Part shown: piece by piece, positions 1-8,769 of the stretch
Layout: every line of letters begins with the position of its first letter
How positions within the stretch are numbered: position 1 is the first letter of the stretch
Source: Magnetococcales bacterium
GTDB taxonomy: Bacteria; Pseudomonadota; Magnetococcia; Magnetococcales; Magnetaquicoccaceae
Direction: 5' to 3'
Length of the DNA stretch: 64,000 bases
Assembly (NCBI GenBank): GCA_011089965.1
Contig: JAANAU010000006.1
Location: 1 to 64,000 of the forward strand
Made by a program: the position numbers and the translations under genes
Notes under the pieces: generated by a model
The model's database searches: none
Told to the model about the DNA's origin: nothing
Seen by the model: only the letters and a program-made list of their open reading frames with translations

Positions 1-656
1 GCCAATACACAACCTGTCCCGTGAAACCCGGAACCAACCAAACGCTCTCCATGCCAGAATCGGGATCCCGTGCCATACGCCAACCAATCCATCACCCCCT
101 CACCCTCCAAATGCCCCCCCTTGACCAACACAGCCCGGGCACCCAATTCCCGCAACCGAACACCCGCCATCACCATCTGCTCCGGAGTCGCCACCGGCAA
201 AGCCGTCAAAGCCGCTGCCTCCGGCAGATTGGGCGTCAACAACGTCACCAACGGAATCAACAACTCCCGGTAACTCTCCAGAGCACCCGACTCCAACAAC
301 ATCCCCCCCCCGGTCCCGGCCAAAACCGGATCCGCCACCACCGGAATACCCGGATGATCCCGCAACACCCCAACCACCGCACGCACGATCTCACCCGTGG
401 CCAACATGCCCAGTTTGATGGCATCTGCCCCGACATCCGCCAAACACACCCGCATCTGCTGCGCCACCAACTCAGCGGACAACGGCTCAACCCGCACCAC
501 GCGCGCCGTATCTTGTATCGTGATCGCAGTCACCGCCGTCATGCCATACACCCCCATACCGGTCGCCACCTTGAGATCGGCCTGCATGCCCGCCCCGGCC
601 ACCGGATCCGAACCGGCCACAATCAACAAACGCGCCAAACGCGGCTTGTCGTCCAA
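1..656 (-). CDS. thiD: Hydroxymethylpyrimidine/phosphomethylpyrimidine kinase ThiD (3' end outside window)
   Basis: Kinase that phosphorylates HMP and HMP-P in thiamine synthesis. Read on the minus strand, 218 codons stay open to the window edge. They carry the ThiD substrate loop (AGSDPVAGAGMQADLK), a GMTAVTAITIQDT stretch, the VADPVLAGTGGGMLL phosphate-binding segment and VTLLTPNLPEA, in family order. ThiD is usually about 260-270 residues, so some 45 are missing. No ATG lies in frame at the 5' end; a TTG at 656 is the likely start. It is divergent from serA with about 80 bp between the starts. The other thiamine gene here, thiL, is about 19 kb away. Confidence 0.88.
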   Translation of the reverse strand, partial: MDDKPRLARLLIVAGSDPVAGAGMQADLKVATGMGVYGMTAVTAITIQDTARVVRVEPLSAELVAQQMRVCLADVGADAIKLGMLATGEIVRAVVGVLRDHPGIPVVADPVLAGTGGGMLLESGALESYRELLIPLVTLLTPNLPEAAALTALPVATPEQMVMAGVRLRELGARAVLVKGGHLEGEGVMDWLAYGTGSRFWHGERLVGSGFHGTGCVL

Positions 657-737
657 GGATGCACATGCTAGAATAGCCGGATTTGGGTCATGTTGAGTTT
701 TCACTGGATTGTCCGCCACCTGCAAGGATCTGCCGCC

Positions 738-2321
738 ATGCCAAAGGTTCTCATTTCCGACAAGATGTCCTCCGAAGCCGAAGCCGCCCTCACTGCACGC
801 GGCGTGGAGGTGGATTATAAACCGGGTTTGACTCCGGAGGAATTGAAATCGATCCTGCCCGCCTACGACGGCATTGCCATCCGCTCGGCCACCAAACTGA
901 CAGCCGAACTGATCGAAGCCGCCACCCGGTTGAAGGTGATCGGTCGCGCAGGCATCGGTGTGGACAATGTGGACATCCCGGCTGCCTCCAAACGCGGGGT
1001 GATCGTCATGAACGCCCCGTTCGGCAATGCCACCACCACGGCTGAATTGACCGTGGCCCTGGCTCTGGCCGCTGCCCGCCACATCCCGGCAGCCACCACC
1101 TCCACCCGTCAGGGCAAATGGGAAAAAAACGGCTTCATGGGACGGGAACTGGCCGGCAAGGTGCTGGGCATCATCGGCACCGGCAATATCGGATCACTGG
1201 TGGTGGAACGGTTTCTGGGTCTGAAAATGCGCGTTGTGGCCTTTGATCCGTATATCAGCAAACAGCGCGCCGAAGATCTGGGGGTGACCCTCTGCCCAAC
1301 CCTGGACGAATTCTGGCCCCAGATCGATGTGTTGACCGTGCATACCCCGCTGATGGCCACCACCAAACATATCGTCAATGCCGCCGCGTTTGAACGGATG
1401 AAAAAAGGGGTGATCGTGGTCAACTGCGCACGGGGCGGCATCATCGACGAGACTGCCCTGTACAACGCCTTGAAATCCGGCAAGGTGTTTGCCGCCGGAC
1501 TGGACGTGTTCGAAAAGGAACCGGCAAAGGAAAGTCCGTTGTTCGAGTTGGACAACGTGGTCTTCACCCCGCATCTGGGGGCATCCACCCATGAAGCCCA
1601 GGTAAAGGTCGCAGTCCAGATCGCCGAACAGATCGCCGATTTTCTCCTCAAGGGAACGGTGCAGAACGCCCTCAACATCCCGGCGGTCTCGGAAGGGGAA
1701 CTCTCCACCTTGCGCCCCTATCTCAACCTGGCGGACAAACTCGGCTCCACGTTGGGACAACTCAACGAATCCGGAATTCGCCGCATCGAGGTGCTGTACG
1801 AAGGGGAGGTGGCTGCCCTGAACCGCAAACCGATCACCAACATGGTGCTCAACAGCCTGTTGAAACCCATGCTCGACGGGGTCAATCTGGTCAATGCACC
1901 GCTGATTGCCGAAGAGCGCGGCATCGAAGTGGTGGAGGCGGTGCGGCGTCACTCCCACAAAGGGTTCACTTCCGCCTTGGGCGTGACCATCACCACCGAA
2001 ACCCGGGAACGTTGCATCACCGGCACCCTGCTGTATGGCAAGGAACCCCGCATCGTGGCCATGAACAACATCCCGATTGAAGCCAACCCGGAAGGCAATC
2101 TGCTCTTTGTCGCCAACAACGATGCCCCGGGCCTGATCGGACGGGTGGGCACCATCCTGGGCAATGCAAAGATCAACATCGCCAACTTCCATCTGGGACG
2201 CAAGGATATTGGCGGACGGGCCATTGCCTTCATCAATGTGGATCAGGATGTCCCGCCAGAGATCATCGAACAGTTGACCACAGTTCCCAACGTGCTGGAG
2301 GTGAAACTGGTACGCTATTGA
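738..2321 (+). CDS. serA: D-3-phosphoglycerate dehydrogenase SerA
   Basis: Oxidises 3-phosphoglycerate to 3-phosphohydroxypyruvate with NAD, the first step of serine synthesis. The 527-residue product is the long type: substrate/NAD domains, an intervening domain and a C-terminal ACT domain (about residues 450-527). Visible motifs are GIIGTGNIGSLV (about residue 145), the catalytic-Arg segment CARGGIIDE and the catalytic-His segment TPHLGAST. The ATG at 738 is chosen over one at 690 because AAGGA lies 9 bp upstream and the family begins with PKVLISDKM. Its product feeds GlyA, encoded further along the window. Confidence 0.96.
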   Translation: MPKVLISDKMSSEAEAALTARGVEVDYKPGLTPEELKSILPAYDGIAIRSATKLTAELIEAATRLKVIGRAGIGVDNVDIPAASKRGVIVMNAPFGNATTTAELTVALALAAARHIPAATTSTRQGKWEKNGFMGRELAGKVLGIIGTGNIGSLVVERFLGLKMRVVAFDPYISKQRAEDLGVTLCPTLDEFWPQIDVLTVHTPLMATTKHIVNAAAFERMKKGVIVVNCARGGIIDETALYNALKSGKVFAAGLDVFEKEPAKESPLFELDNVVFTPHLGASTHEAQVKVAVQIAEQIADFLLKGTVQNALNIPAVSEGELSTLRPYLNLADKLGSTLGQLNESGIRRIEVLYEGEVAALNRKPITNMVLNSLLKPMLDGVNLVNAPLIAEERGIEVVEAVRRHSHKGFTSALGVTITTETRERCITGTLLYGKEPRIVAMNNIPIEANPEGNLLFVANNDAPGLIGRVGTILGNAKINIANFHLGRKDIGGRAIAFINVDQDVPPEIIEQLTTVPNVLEVKLVRY

Positions 2322-2332
2322 TCCAAAGCCAG

Positions 2333-2363
2333 CCGGTCAGGAGTCAGACCATCTCCTGACCGG
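2333..2363. terminator. Perfect 11-bp hairpin between convergent serA and larB
   Basis: An 11-bp inverted repeat (ccggtcaggag / ctcctgaccgg) with a 9-nt loop lies between the convergent 3' ends of serA and larB. There is no clear U tract on either side, so it may be a bidirectional stop or an mRNA 3'-end stabiliser rather than a classical intrinsic terminator. Confidence 0.5.
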
Positions 2364-2376
2364 ATGCCAAAGATGA

Positions 2377-3141
2377 TCACAACCGGTTGATCAAGCCAGC
2401 CACATACCCTGCGCCAAAACCGTTGTCAATGTTGACCACCGTGACATTGGATGCACAACTGTTGAGCATGCCCAGCAGCGCAGAAACCCCACCAAAAGCC
2501 ACCCCGTAACCCGTAGAGGTGGGAACCGCAATCACCGGCTTGTCCACCAACCCCCCCACCACGGACGGCATGGCCCCTTCCATGCCCGCCACCACCACGA
2601 ACACCCGCGCCGTGCGCAACAGCTCGCCCGCAGCCAACAAACGATGCAAACCCGCCACACCGGCATCATAGTGGGTCTCAACCCGGGCACCCATCAACCT
2701 GGCCACCAGCGCCGCCTCCTCTGCTACCGGAATATCGCTGGTGCCAGCACACAACACCCCGATCAATCCCACCGGCTCATCAACCACCGCAGCCGCCCGA
2801 TACAGACAACCCGTGCCCGGAGCCTGCTGGAGCGAGGGAAAACGGCTGTGCAAATGGGCAATCCGCTTGCGGGTCAACCGGGTAATGAGCAGCGGGGTTT
2901 CCGTCTGACTCAAGGCGCGCTCGACAATGGCGATCAGATGATCCAGGCGTTTGCCCTGGGCCAGGATCACTTCGGGAAAACCGTGACGTACGGCCCTCTG
3001 GGTGTCCAAACGCCCCACCACCGCGCCATCCTGCCGACACAGCGCCACCGGGAACCCTTCCAGACGCTGCATGGCTTCATCCACCGTGGCACGGCCCGCC
3101 ACCAGATCATCCAACAGTTTACGCAGTATCTGAGAAGTCAT
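2377..3141 (-). CDS. larB: LarB, pyridinium-3,5-biscarboxylate mononucleotide synthase
   Basis: LarB carboxylates and hydrolyses nicotinate adenine dinucleotide, the first step of the nickel-pincer nucleotide cofactor. The 254-residue product has the C-terminal AIR-carboxylase (PurE-like) domain: GVLCAGTSDIPVAEEA, a VFVVVAGMEGAMPSVVGG segment and VPTSTGYG. Its N-terminus (LRKLLDDLVAGRATVDEAM) is typical of the family. The ATG at 3141 is preferred to a TTG at 3159. It overlaps the larC stop by 23 bp, so the two are co-transcribed and probably translationally coupled. Neither larE nor larA is in the window. Confidence 0.9.
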   Translation of the reverse strand: MTSQILRKLLDDLVAGRATVDEAMQRLEGFPVALCRQDGAVVGRLDTQRAVRHGFPEVILAQGKRLDHLIAIVERALSQTETPLLITRLTRKRIAHLHSRFPSLQQAPGTGCLYRAAAVVDEPVGLIGVLCAGTSDIPVAEEAALVARLMGARVETHYDAGVAGLHRLLAAGELLRTARVFVVVAGMEGAMPSVVGGLVDKPVIAVPTSTGYGVAFGGVSALLGMLNSCASNVTVVNIDNGFGAGYVAGLINRL

Positions 3142-4357
3142 ATTGCTTGAACTCAACAACTGGAATTAACTTTTCTCCGCTGGACTCGGCCAGAAACGGT
3201 GTGAGATGCTGTTGGGTCTCCGGCAACGACCACTGTTGACGCTGGGCCAGGGCCACCAGATCGTCATGCTCCAGCCGCCACACCCCTCCCGCCTCTTTGG
3301 CACGGATCGCGCCCCACGGCGTTTTCACGACCCGCTCCATGCGTGGCAACACAAAACGGTCCATGCGGGCAGAACGTACCCCCAAGGTGGTGGTATGGGT
3401 CAGGATGATACGGGCCACACTCTCCTCATCCTCCACACGCGCCACCACCTCCAGCCGTACGCCTGGCCGCCCTTTTTTCATGGTCATGGGGATCAGGGCC
3501 ACATCCAGCGCTCCGCCAGACAACAACCGATCCCACAACGGACCAAACCAGGCCGGGTTCATGTCATCGATATGGGCGGATAAGACCGCCACCTGTTCCC
3601 GTTCCAGATCCGAGGTCGCAACAGGCGGCTCATCCCGCAGATCCGATGCCAGAATTCTGAGAATGTTCGGACGCCCCGGCAGATCGCGACTGCCCAGGCC
3701 ATATCCGACCCGATCCACGCGCTTGATCTCCGGCGGTCCGTACTGTTCGGCCAAGGTGACCAGAATGGCGGCACCAGTGGGGGTGACCAGTTCGGCCTCC
3801 ACCGGATCGGGTCGCAAAGGTGCCCGAAACCGACGCAACAACTCCACCACCGCCGGAACCGGGACCGGCATGCGACCATGGGCACACTGCACGAATCCGG
3901 ATCCCGTGGGTACAGGCGAAGCGGTCACGCGCGTCACCCCCAACCGCCAGACGGCAAAGGCTGCGGCACAAATGTCGATGATCGCGTCCACAGCCCCGAC
4001 TTCGTGAAACTGCACCTGATCCACCGGTATGCCGTGAACAGCGGCCTCGGCTTCGGCCAGGTTGACAAAGATGGTCACGGCCTGTTTCTTGACCGGATCC
4101 GGCAACCCCGAACCATGGATCAAGGCGAGGATCTGACCGAGCGACCGGTGTTCGGAGTGGGGTTCGAGCAGACGCACGGCAGCATGGATGCCGCGAATCC
4201 CTCCCCGCCGTCCGCGTTTGAGATCCAGCTGCCACCCTGGCAGATTCAAACCGGCCAAGGCTGCACGCAACACCTTGGGTTCCAGCCCCAACTCCAGACA
4301 GGCACCCAGAAACATGTTGCCGGAGATTCCGGCTTCCAGATCCAGATGGATATGCAT
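3119..4357 (-). CDS. larC: LarC, nickel-insertion protein (CTP-dependent cyclometallase)
   Basis: Inserts nickel into the pincer cofactor precursor in a CTP-dependent reaction. The 412-residue product begins with HLDLEAGISGNMFLGA, the usual LarC N-terminal motif. It has the histidine-bearing QVQFHEVGAVDAIIDICAA stretch and a C-terminal domain with MNPAWFGPLWDRLL and KKGRPGVRLEV. In the lactobacillus reference system LarC is made from two frames by programmed frameshifting; here it is one open frame. It lies 6 bp after fliR and overlaps larB. Confidence 0.9.
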   Translation of the reverse strand: MHIHLDLEAGISGNMFLGACLELGLEPKVLRAALAGLNLPGWQLDLKRGRRGGIRGIHAAVRLLEPHSEHRSLGQILALIHGSGLPDPVKKQAVTIFVNLAEAEAAVHGIPVDQVQFHEVGAVDAIIDICAAAFAVWRLGVTRVTASPVPTGSGFVQCAHGRMPVPVPAVVELLRRFRAPLRPDPVEAELVTPTGAAILVTLAEQYGPPEIKRVDRVGYGLGSRDLPGRPNILRILASDLRDEPPVATSDLEREQVAVLSAHIDDMNPAWFGPLWDRLLSGGALDVALIPMTMKKGRPGVRLEVVARVEDEESVARIILTHTTTLGVRSARMDRFVLPRMERVVKTPWGAIRAKEAGGVWRLEHDDLVALAQRQQWSLPETQQHLTPFLAESSGEKLIPVVEFKQYDFSDTA

Positions 4358-4363
4358 ACGCGA

Positions 4364-5161
4364 TTACAACCTCATGACCCGCAGACCGGCGGTCAGGAAG
4401 GCATCCAGCTCACGCACCATGACCTGCCCGAAGATCGCCATGGTCAACCCCATCACCACAAAACCCACGATCTGGGCAATGGGCATGGCCACAAAAAAGA
4501 CCTGAATCTGAGGAGAGGCACGGTTGATCAGACCCATGCCCAAATAGAGCAGTTTGGTCACTCCGATCACCGGGGCAGCCACGAGCAGGGCCAGCTTGAA
4601 CATGCGCACCAGCAGTTCCACGCTGCCGCGCAACAGCTCTTCGGAATGGGGCAATCCGCCTCCCAGTGGCAAGGTGGTAAAGGATCGGGCAATCCCTTCC
4701 AGGAGCAGATGATGACCGTTGAAGGCCAGAAAGATCATCAGAGCGGTCATATACATCAGGTTGGAGAGCACACCCTCCTGCACCCCCGAGGTCGGATCCA
4801 TGACCATGGCCATGGAGAGTCCCATCTGAAACCCCATCAAGCCACCAGCCACCTGCACCGCCACCAGACCCCAATGGATCAGCATGCCGAAGATGGCTCC
4901 GATGATCACCTCGGTGACGGCAGCATAGCCCAAAGCCAGCATCGTCGCCTTTTTGCCCTCACCAGACCAGGGGGTCACCAAAGGAAAGATCACCACGGTC
5001 AAGGCAATGAGCAAAACGGCCTTGATGCGGTTCGGACCGACACTCCGGGAAAAGAAGGGGGCCGAGAGAAACATGCCGGAGAGCCGGGAGAGGATCAACA
5101 CCAGCCGTTGAATTTCGCCGGTAGTCAGACCGAACAGATCCATGAAGGCGGAAAGATCCAT
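4364..5161 (-). CDS. fliR: Flagellar type III export protein FliR
   Basis: Integral membrane part of the flagellar export gate, working with FliP and FliQ in the basal-body MS ring. The 265-residue product matches the family length and has about six hydrophobic segments, the LSRLSGMFLSAPFF N-terminal signature, GFQMGLSMAMVMDP and a C-terminal KLLYLGMGLINRASPQIQVFF. It follows fliQ by 23 bp and precedes larC by 6 bp. It is separated from fliP by about 29 kb, although fliP-fliQ-fliR is contiguous in many bacteria. Confidence 0.95.
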   Translation of the reverse strand: MDLSAFMDLFGLTTGEIQRLVLILSRLSGMFLSAPFFSRSVGPNRIKAVLLIALTVVIFPLVTPWSGEGKKATMLALGYAAVTEVIIGAIFGMLIHWGLVAVQVAGGLMGFQMGLSMAMVMDPTSGVQEGVLSNLMYMTALMIFLAFNGHHLLLEGIARSFTTLPLGGGLPHSEELLRGSVELLVRMFKLALLVAAPVIGVTKLLYLGMGLINRASPQIQVFFVAMPIAQIVGFVVMGLTMAIFGQVMVRELDAFLTAGLRVMRL

Positions 5162-5184
5162 AGGGAGTCTGCCTGTCAGAGGGG

Positions 5185-5454
5185 TTACATGGACATGCGC
5201 GGAATGAGGTCAAACAGTTTGGCAAAATAGTCCATCAGGATTTCCATCATCCAGGGGAGGGTCAGAGAGAGGGCCAGAAAGGTGGCCAGAATCTTCGGGA
5301 TGAAGGTCAGGGTCATCTCCTGGATCTGGGTGACGGACTGAAACAACGAGATCACGATACCGACCACCAACGCGGTGAGCAGCATGGGCGCAGAGATCAG
5401 CAGAGCGATCTTGAGCGCATCGTTCACCAACTCCAGAACCGTGGTCACAGGCAT
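5185..5454 (-). CDS. fliQ: Flagellar export protein FliQ
   Basis: Small two-helix membrane protein of the FliPQR export channel. From the ATG at 5454 the product is 89 residues, exactly the canonical FliQ length. It contains VLELVNDALKIALLISAPML, a LVVGIVISLFQSVTQIQE segment and TLTFIPKILATFLAL, the core FliQ motifs. An ATG at 5475 in the same frame would add 7 residues. The longer open frame upstream is only the antisense of the neighbouring permease. It is the first gene of fliQ-fliR-larC-larB. Confidence 0.93.
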   Translation of the reverse strand: MPVTTVLELVNDALKIALLISAPMLLTALVVGIVISLFQSVTQIQEMTLTFIPKILATFLALSLTLPWMMEILMDYFAKLFDLIPRMSM

Positions 5455-5558
5455 AACGATGAGGCTCCGTAGCATCAAAGGAAACAGGCGAAAAAAACCG
5501 GAAATCTCTCCACAGCATGTTACTCCAATCCGGATGCCATGCCAAGTGTCTGGTCTGA

Positions 5559-6695
5559 TCACGAACGATCGAGCAGATCGCAATGGATCCGTTCGTACAC
5601 CTCCAGCACGGAAATCGCCATGGCGGCAATGATCGGACCGAAAAACAGACCGAGAATGCCGAACTGAAGCAGGCCACCAAAAGTGGAAAGCACGGTGAAC
5701 AGGGTATAATTCAGGACATGCAGCTCCCCGGCAGCGCAGTCGGCCTGCTGACTGGCCAACCACCGCATCAACAGCGGGCGGGCCAGGTTGTCGATCAGAA
5801 AGCCTGTGACCAGGGCACCCCAGCAGACCAGGAACAGCGCCTCGCCAGGTCGGCCATGGGCCTGAAGCACATAAGCCGTTGGTCCCCAGACGATCAATCC
5901 CCCCACCACCGGAATGAACGATGCCGCAGCCACGGCCACCCCCAGATAGAACCAGGGCAGCCCCATGAACGCGGTCACCAGCGAAAAAGAGAGTCCCTGC
6001 AACAAGGCAACACTCACGGTGCTGATGGTCAAAACCGTGGCCAGTGCCGAAAAGCGGCCAAACAGCAGATCGTCATAATGGTTGTTGAGGGGGGAGAGGA
6101 TCTTCAGATGGCGCGCCAGAGCCGGACCATCCCGATAGAAAAAAAACAAGGCAAACACCACCAACAGAAGGGACGAGACAAAGGCCAGCCCATTGTTGGT
6201 AATCCCTTTGAAAAGCGCCAACAAACCCAAACCAATGGATTGACCCAATTCGGCACGATGGGCGCCCACCCAGGAGATCAGGGCTTCGCGGGGATAGGCC
6301 GGGATGGAGAGGGTGGTCAGCATGGCACGCAACTCCTGGCTCAAGGCATCTGCCGTGGCAAAACCGGCCAGCCAACTCTGAATCTCTTGCGCCAGGGTGC
6401 CGGCTTTGATGGCCGTGGCAACCAGAAGATACAAAATCGGGGTCACCACCAAAAAAAACATCAAAACAGTCATGATCAGCGCCGGTCTGACCGATGCATT
6501 AGGCAAGCGGGACTGAATCCGCACATAGAGCGGATTGGTCGAAGAGGCCAAGAGGGCGGCCAGGAACAGACCGGGCAGAAACGGGGCGAACAACCACCCC
6601 ATGCCGACAATGGCCAGCAACAACAGGGTCAGAAGAAACCCCTCCTGATAAGGATGGGTGGTATCCATTATGGAATTGACGTTTGTGTGATCCAT
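5559..6695 (-). CDS. AI-2E family transporter (PerM/YdiK-like membrane protein)
   Basis: A 378-residue polytopic membrane protein with about eight hydrophobic segments. It has the family features: paired N-terminal helices (TLLLLAIVGMGWLFAPFLPG), a soluble middle part, a FFFYRDG motif, then GLPWFYLGVAVAAASFIPVVGG and a C-terminal GLLQFGILGLFFGPIIAAM. Members have been linked to autoinducer export or ion/proton transport, so the substrate here is unknown. The ATG at 6695 has no strong ribosome site; an alternative lies at 6668. It is divergent from the secreted-protein gene at 6768. Confidence 0.88.
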   Translation of the reverse strand: MDHTNVNSIMDTTHPYQEGFLLTLLLLAIVGMGWLFAPFLPGLFLAALLASSTNPLYVRIQSRLPNASVRPALIMTVLMFFLVVTPILYLLVATAIKAGTLAQEIQSWLAGFATADALSQELRAMLTTLSIPAYPREALISWVGAHRAELGQSIGLGLLALFKGITNNGLAFVSSLLLVVFALFFFYRDGPALARHLKILSPLNNHYDDLLFGRFSALATVLTISTVSVALLQGLSFSLVTAFMGLPWFYLGVAVAAASFIPVVGGLIVWGPTAYVLQAHGRPGEALFLVCWGALVTGFLIDNLARPLLMRWLASQQADCAAGELHVLNYTLFTVLSTFGGLLQFGILGLFFGPIIAAMAISVLEVYERIHCDLLDRS

Positions 6696-6767
6696 TTAAT
6701 GATCGAACCATACCTCATTGCATGAGGGCAGAACCACGGAAGAGAGAGAAGAGCCAAGGAGAAGACT

Positions 6768-7379
6768 ATGAAAATATTTCGTCATGCCTGCCTGTCCCTG
6801 TTATTGTTGACAGCACCGCTCTCCATGGCCTGGGGCGATGGCCTGGACAAGGTGAATGCACCGGCAGCCAAAAGCGTCTCCAAGGAGGGAGTACGCGCCG
6901 CCCGGATCCAGAAAGACAAAGACAAGGTGCGCAAGATCGTGCTCGCCAAAAAACTGCAACGCCAGTCCGGGTACAAAACCGTCAAGAAAGGGGTCAAGAA
7001 AAAAGAAAAAGTGGCCAGCAAATCCAAACCGGCCCCCAGAAAACTGCAAACCAACGCCAAACGTTCGGGTGCCGCTCCGGCCCGCATGGGGATCCGCACC
7101 TGGGCCTTTCCGGAGACCTCCGCAGAACGGACCAACAAGATCAACGAACTGTCCACACACATCCGCGCCACGGAAAATGCGTATGATGCGGAAAATGCCA
7201 GATATCAGAAGCTCATGAAACCTAGCAAGGAACAGGCCAACCCAACTGCCAGCAAAGGGGCAGGTGATGTCCATTCCTCCCAGCGCCGCATGGGTGAGAT
7301 CATGCAGCAGTTGGATGCCTTGCATCAGCATCGCAACGCCGTCTCGGAGATCGTCTTTCTGAAGAGCGTGCGGGATTGA
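6768..7379 (+). CDS. Small secreted, highly basic protein of unknown function
   Basis: The product is 203 residues with a clear Sec signal peptide (MKIFRHACLSLLLLTAPLSM, then AWGDG). A Lys/Arg-rich central part (about residues 35-100, with KKGVKKKEKVASKSK) follows, then a probably helical C-terminal region (about residues 115-200). It has no cysteine pair or catalytic motif that I recognise. An AAGGAG ribosome site precedes the ATG. The basic linker suggests binding to an anionic surface such as LPS or nucleic acid, but this is inference only. Confidence 0.72.
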   Translation: MKIFRHACLSLLLLTAPLSMAWGDGLDKVNAPAAKSVSKEGVRAARIQKDKDKVRKIVLAKKLQRQSGYKTVKKGVKKKEKVASKSKPAPRKLQTNAKRSGAAPARMGIRTWAFPETSAERTNKINELSTHIRATENAYDAENARYQKLMKPSKEQANPTASKGAGDVHSSQRRMGEIMQQLDALHQHRNAVSEIVFLKSVRD

Positions 7380-7402
7380 TGTGCATTGCACAAAAAAAAG
7401 GG

Positions 7403-7430
7403 TTGCCAGTGGCCCTGTCTTGCGTATAGG
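7403..7430 (+). promoter_or_regulatory. Candidate sigma-70 promoter for the riboswitch-GDT1 unit
   Basis: TTGCCA (7403-7408) and TATAGG (7425-7430) are separated by 16 bp. Transcription would start near 7437, a few bases before the riboswitch P1 stem. The position fits well, but the -10 match is imperfect. Confidence 0.5.
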
Positions 7431-7444
7431 ATGGGGCCACGTTT

Positions 7445-7592
7445 TCAAGGGGAGTAGTCTCCTTTCGTGATGATCAGGGATGGATGGTTTTGATCACGAA
7501 AGGGCGTGCGTCAACACACCTGATTCGTTCCGAATCATGGCGCATGCGGTCCGGGAATCCCACAGGTTCCCGATTCTGGCGAGACTTTGGAT
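7445..7592 (+). ncRNA. yybP-ykoY (manganese) riboswitch
   Basis: The 5' conserved block (aaggggagtag, 7447-7457) and the 3' conserved block (ggcgagactttgg, 7578-7590) of the yybP-ykoY family are both present. A 7-bp P1 stem closes the element (7445-7451 with 7585-7591, including G-T pairs). A CATGCG loop segment lies near 7540-7555. This family senses Mn(II) and typically controls MntP, TerC/Alx and UPF0016/GDT1 transporters. The next gene is a GDT1 protein, which supports the assignment independently. Expected behaviour is gene activation at high Mn(II). Confidence 0.85.
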
Positions 7593-7679
7593 GGTAACGG
7601 TCCACCGACGGGGGTCGGGCGGGATCGTTTTCCATCTTTTGTTCTTGTCCAGGCCCGACCCCAAAGAAAGGATTCCCGC

Positions 7680-8291
7680 ATGAGCAGTACCGCCTTGGCT
7701 GTCACCGATTCCGTCACTTTTCTTTCCACCACAGGCACCACCTTTGCCCTGATCTTTCTGGCCGAGATGGGGGACAAAACGCAGCTCGTCTGCATGACCC
7801 TGGCAGCCAAACACCGGGGGTGGCCGGTCTTTCTGGGTGCCACCGGAGCATTTGTCGTGCTCAACGTCCTGGCAGTCGCCTTTGGTGCCGCTCTGGCCCA
7901 ATGGCTGCCCCATAACGTCATGGTGCTGATTGTGGCCGGACTGTTTGCCGCCTTCGGGATTCAGTCCCTGCGTGCATCCGGTCAGGACGAAGAGGAGGAA
8001 GAGAACGCCGAACCCAAAAGCGGCAAAAGCATACTGTTGAGCGCCTTCCTGTTGATCTTTGTGGCCGAACTGGGCGACAAAACCCAGATTGCCGTTGCCA
8101 CCCTGGCTGGTGCTGCCCCGCCGGTTCCGGTCTGGATCGGCGCCACATTGGCCCTCGGCACCTCAGCCGGATTGGGGGTGGTGGCCGGTCGCCAGCTCCT
8201 GGCGCGCATCTCGATCAAACTGTTGAACAAAATCAGCGGGATCTTCTTCCTGGCCCTGGCAGCCCTGGCCCTGACCCGGCTGGAGTGGTAG
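7680..8291 (+). CDS. GDT1/TMEM165 (UPF0016) family cation exporter, likely Mn(II)
   Basis: A membrane protein of 203 residues made of two homologous halves. Each half carries the family signature E-x-G-D-K-T-Q: AEMGDKTQL near residue 32 and AELGDKTQI near residue 137. About six hydrophobic helices flank an acidic loop (QDEEEEENAEP). Bacterial members such as MneA export manganese. AAGGA lies about 7 bp before the ATG at 7680. The manganese riboswitch in the leader makes Mn(II) efflux the most likely role. Confidence 0.93.
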   Translation: MSSTALAVTDSVTFLSTTGTTFALIFLAEMGDKTQLVCMTLAAKHRGWPVFLGATGAFVVLNVLAVAFGAALAQWLPHNVMVLIVAGLFAAFGIQSLRASGQDEEEEENAEPKSGKSILLSAFLLIFVAELGDKTQIAVATLAGAAPPVPVWIGATLALGTSAGLGVVAGRQLLARISIKLLNKISGIFFLALAALALTRLEW

Positions 8292-8769
8292 TTCTCTCCG
8301 CCCCCTGTCCCGTGGCTGCGGGATGGGGGGCAAGCCATTGCAGAATCTCCTCCATCACCAGATAGACCTGGGTTCCCACCTGATGCGGCCACCGTTCCCC
8401 TGCCGGCACAGGTCGTTTCCTGGCTTCTTGACAGGCATGTGCCACACGCTCCAGAAAGGGTTGGGGATCAAAATGAGAACTGTTGTAACCTCCCAAAAAA
8501 GTACGCAGATTCTGCTTGACCTGTCTACACGTCACGGTGCCATCCGGCAATGGTTGAAAATGGCACCATAACCAAATCTCAAAGCAGGGGTTGCTGATCG
8601 CCAACCGGAACTGCTGCTCCTTGGCCTGCCTGGCCACATCACTCAAGGCCTCTTCTGGCCAACGATCCGTATCGATCATCAGCCAAAGTTGATCCAGACT
8701 GCTCAACTCATACTGTTTCCGGAACTCCTTCAATCTCTCCAGCACATGGTTGGGAGCGGACTTATTCTC
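8233..8769 (-). pseudogene. RloB-like C-terminal remnant
   Basis: The frame is open from the MITE-like element down to 8233, with a GTG at 8745 as the only obvious internal start. The encoded part resembles RloB: SSLDQLWLMIDTDRW (acidic toprim-like strand), then AISNPCFEIWLWCHF, the strongest family motif, and a closing THxVY-like QVGTQVYLVMEEIL. The normal N-terminus of about 40 residues is missing and is replaced by the inverted-repeat end of the element at 8770. The last 59 bp overlap the GDT1 3' end antisense. RloB normally partners the RloA ATPase in AbiL-like abortive infection; an rloA fragment lies on the other side of the element. Confidence 0.72.

Noticed and set aside
690-737. Earlier ATG start for serA
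   Set aside because: It would add 16 residues not seen in the family; AAGGA is correctly spaced for the ATG at 738.
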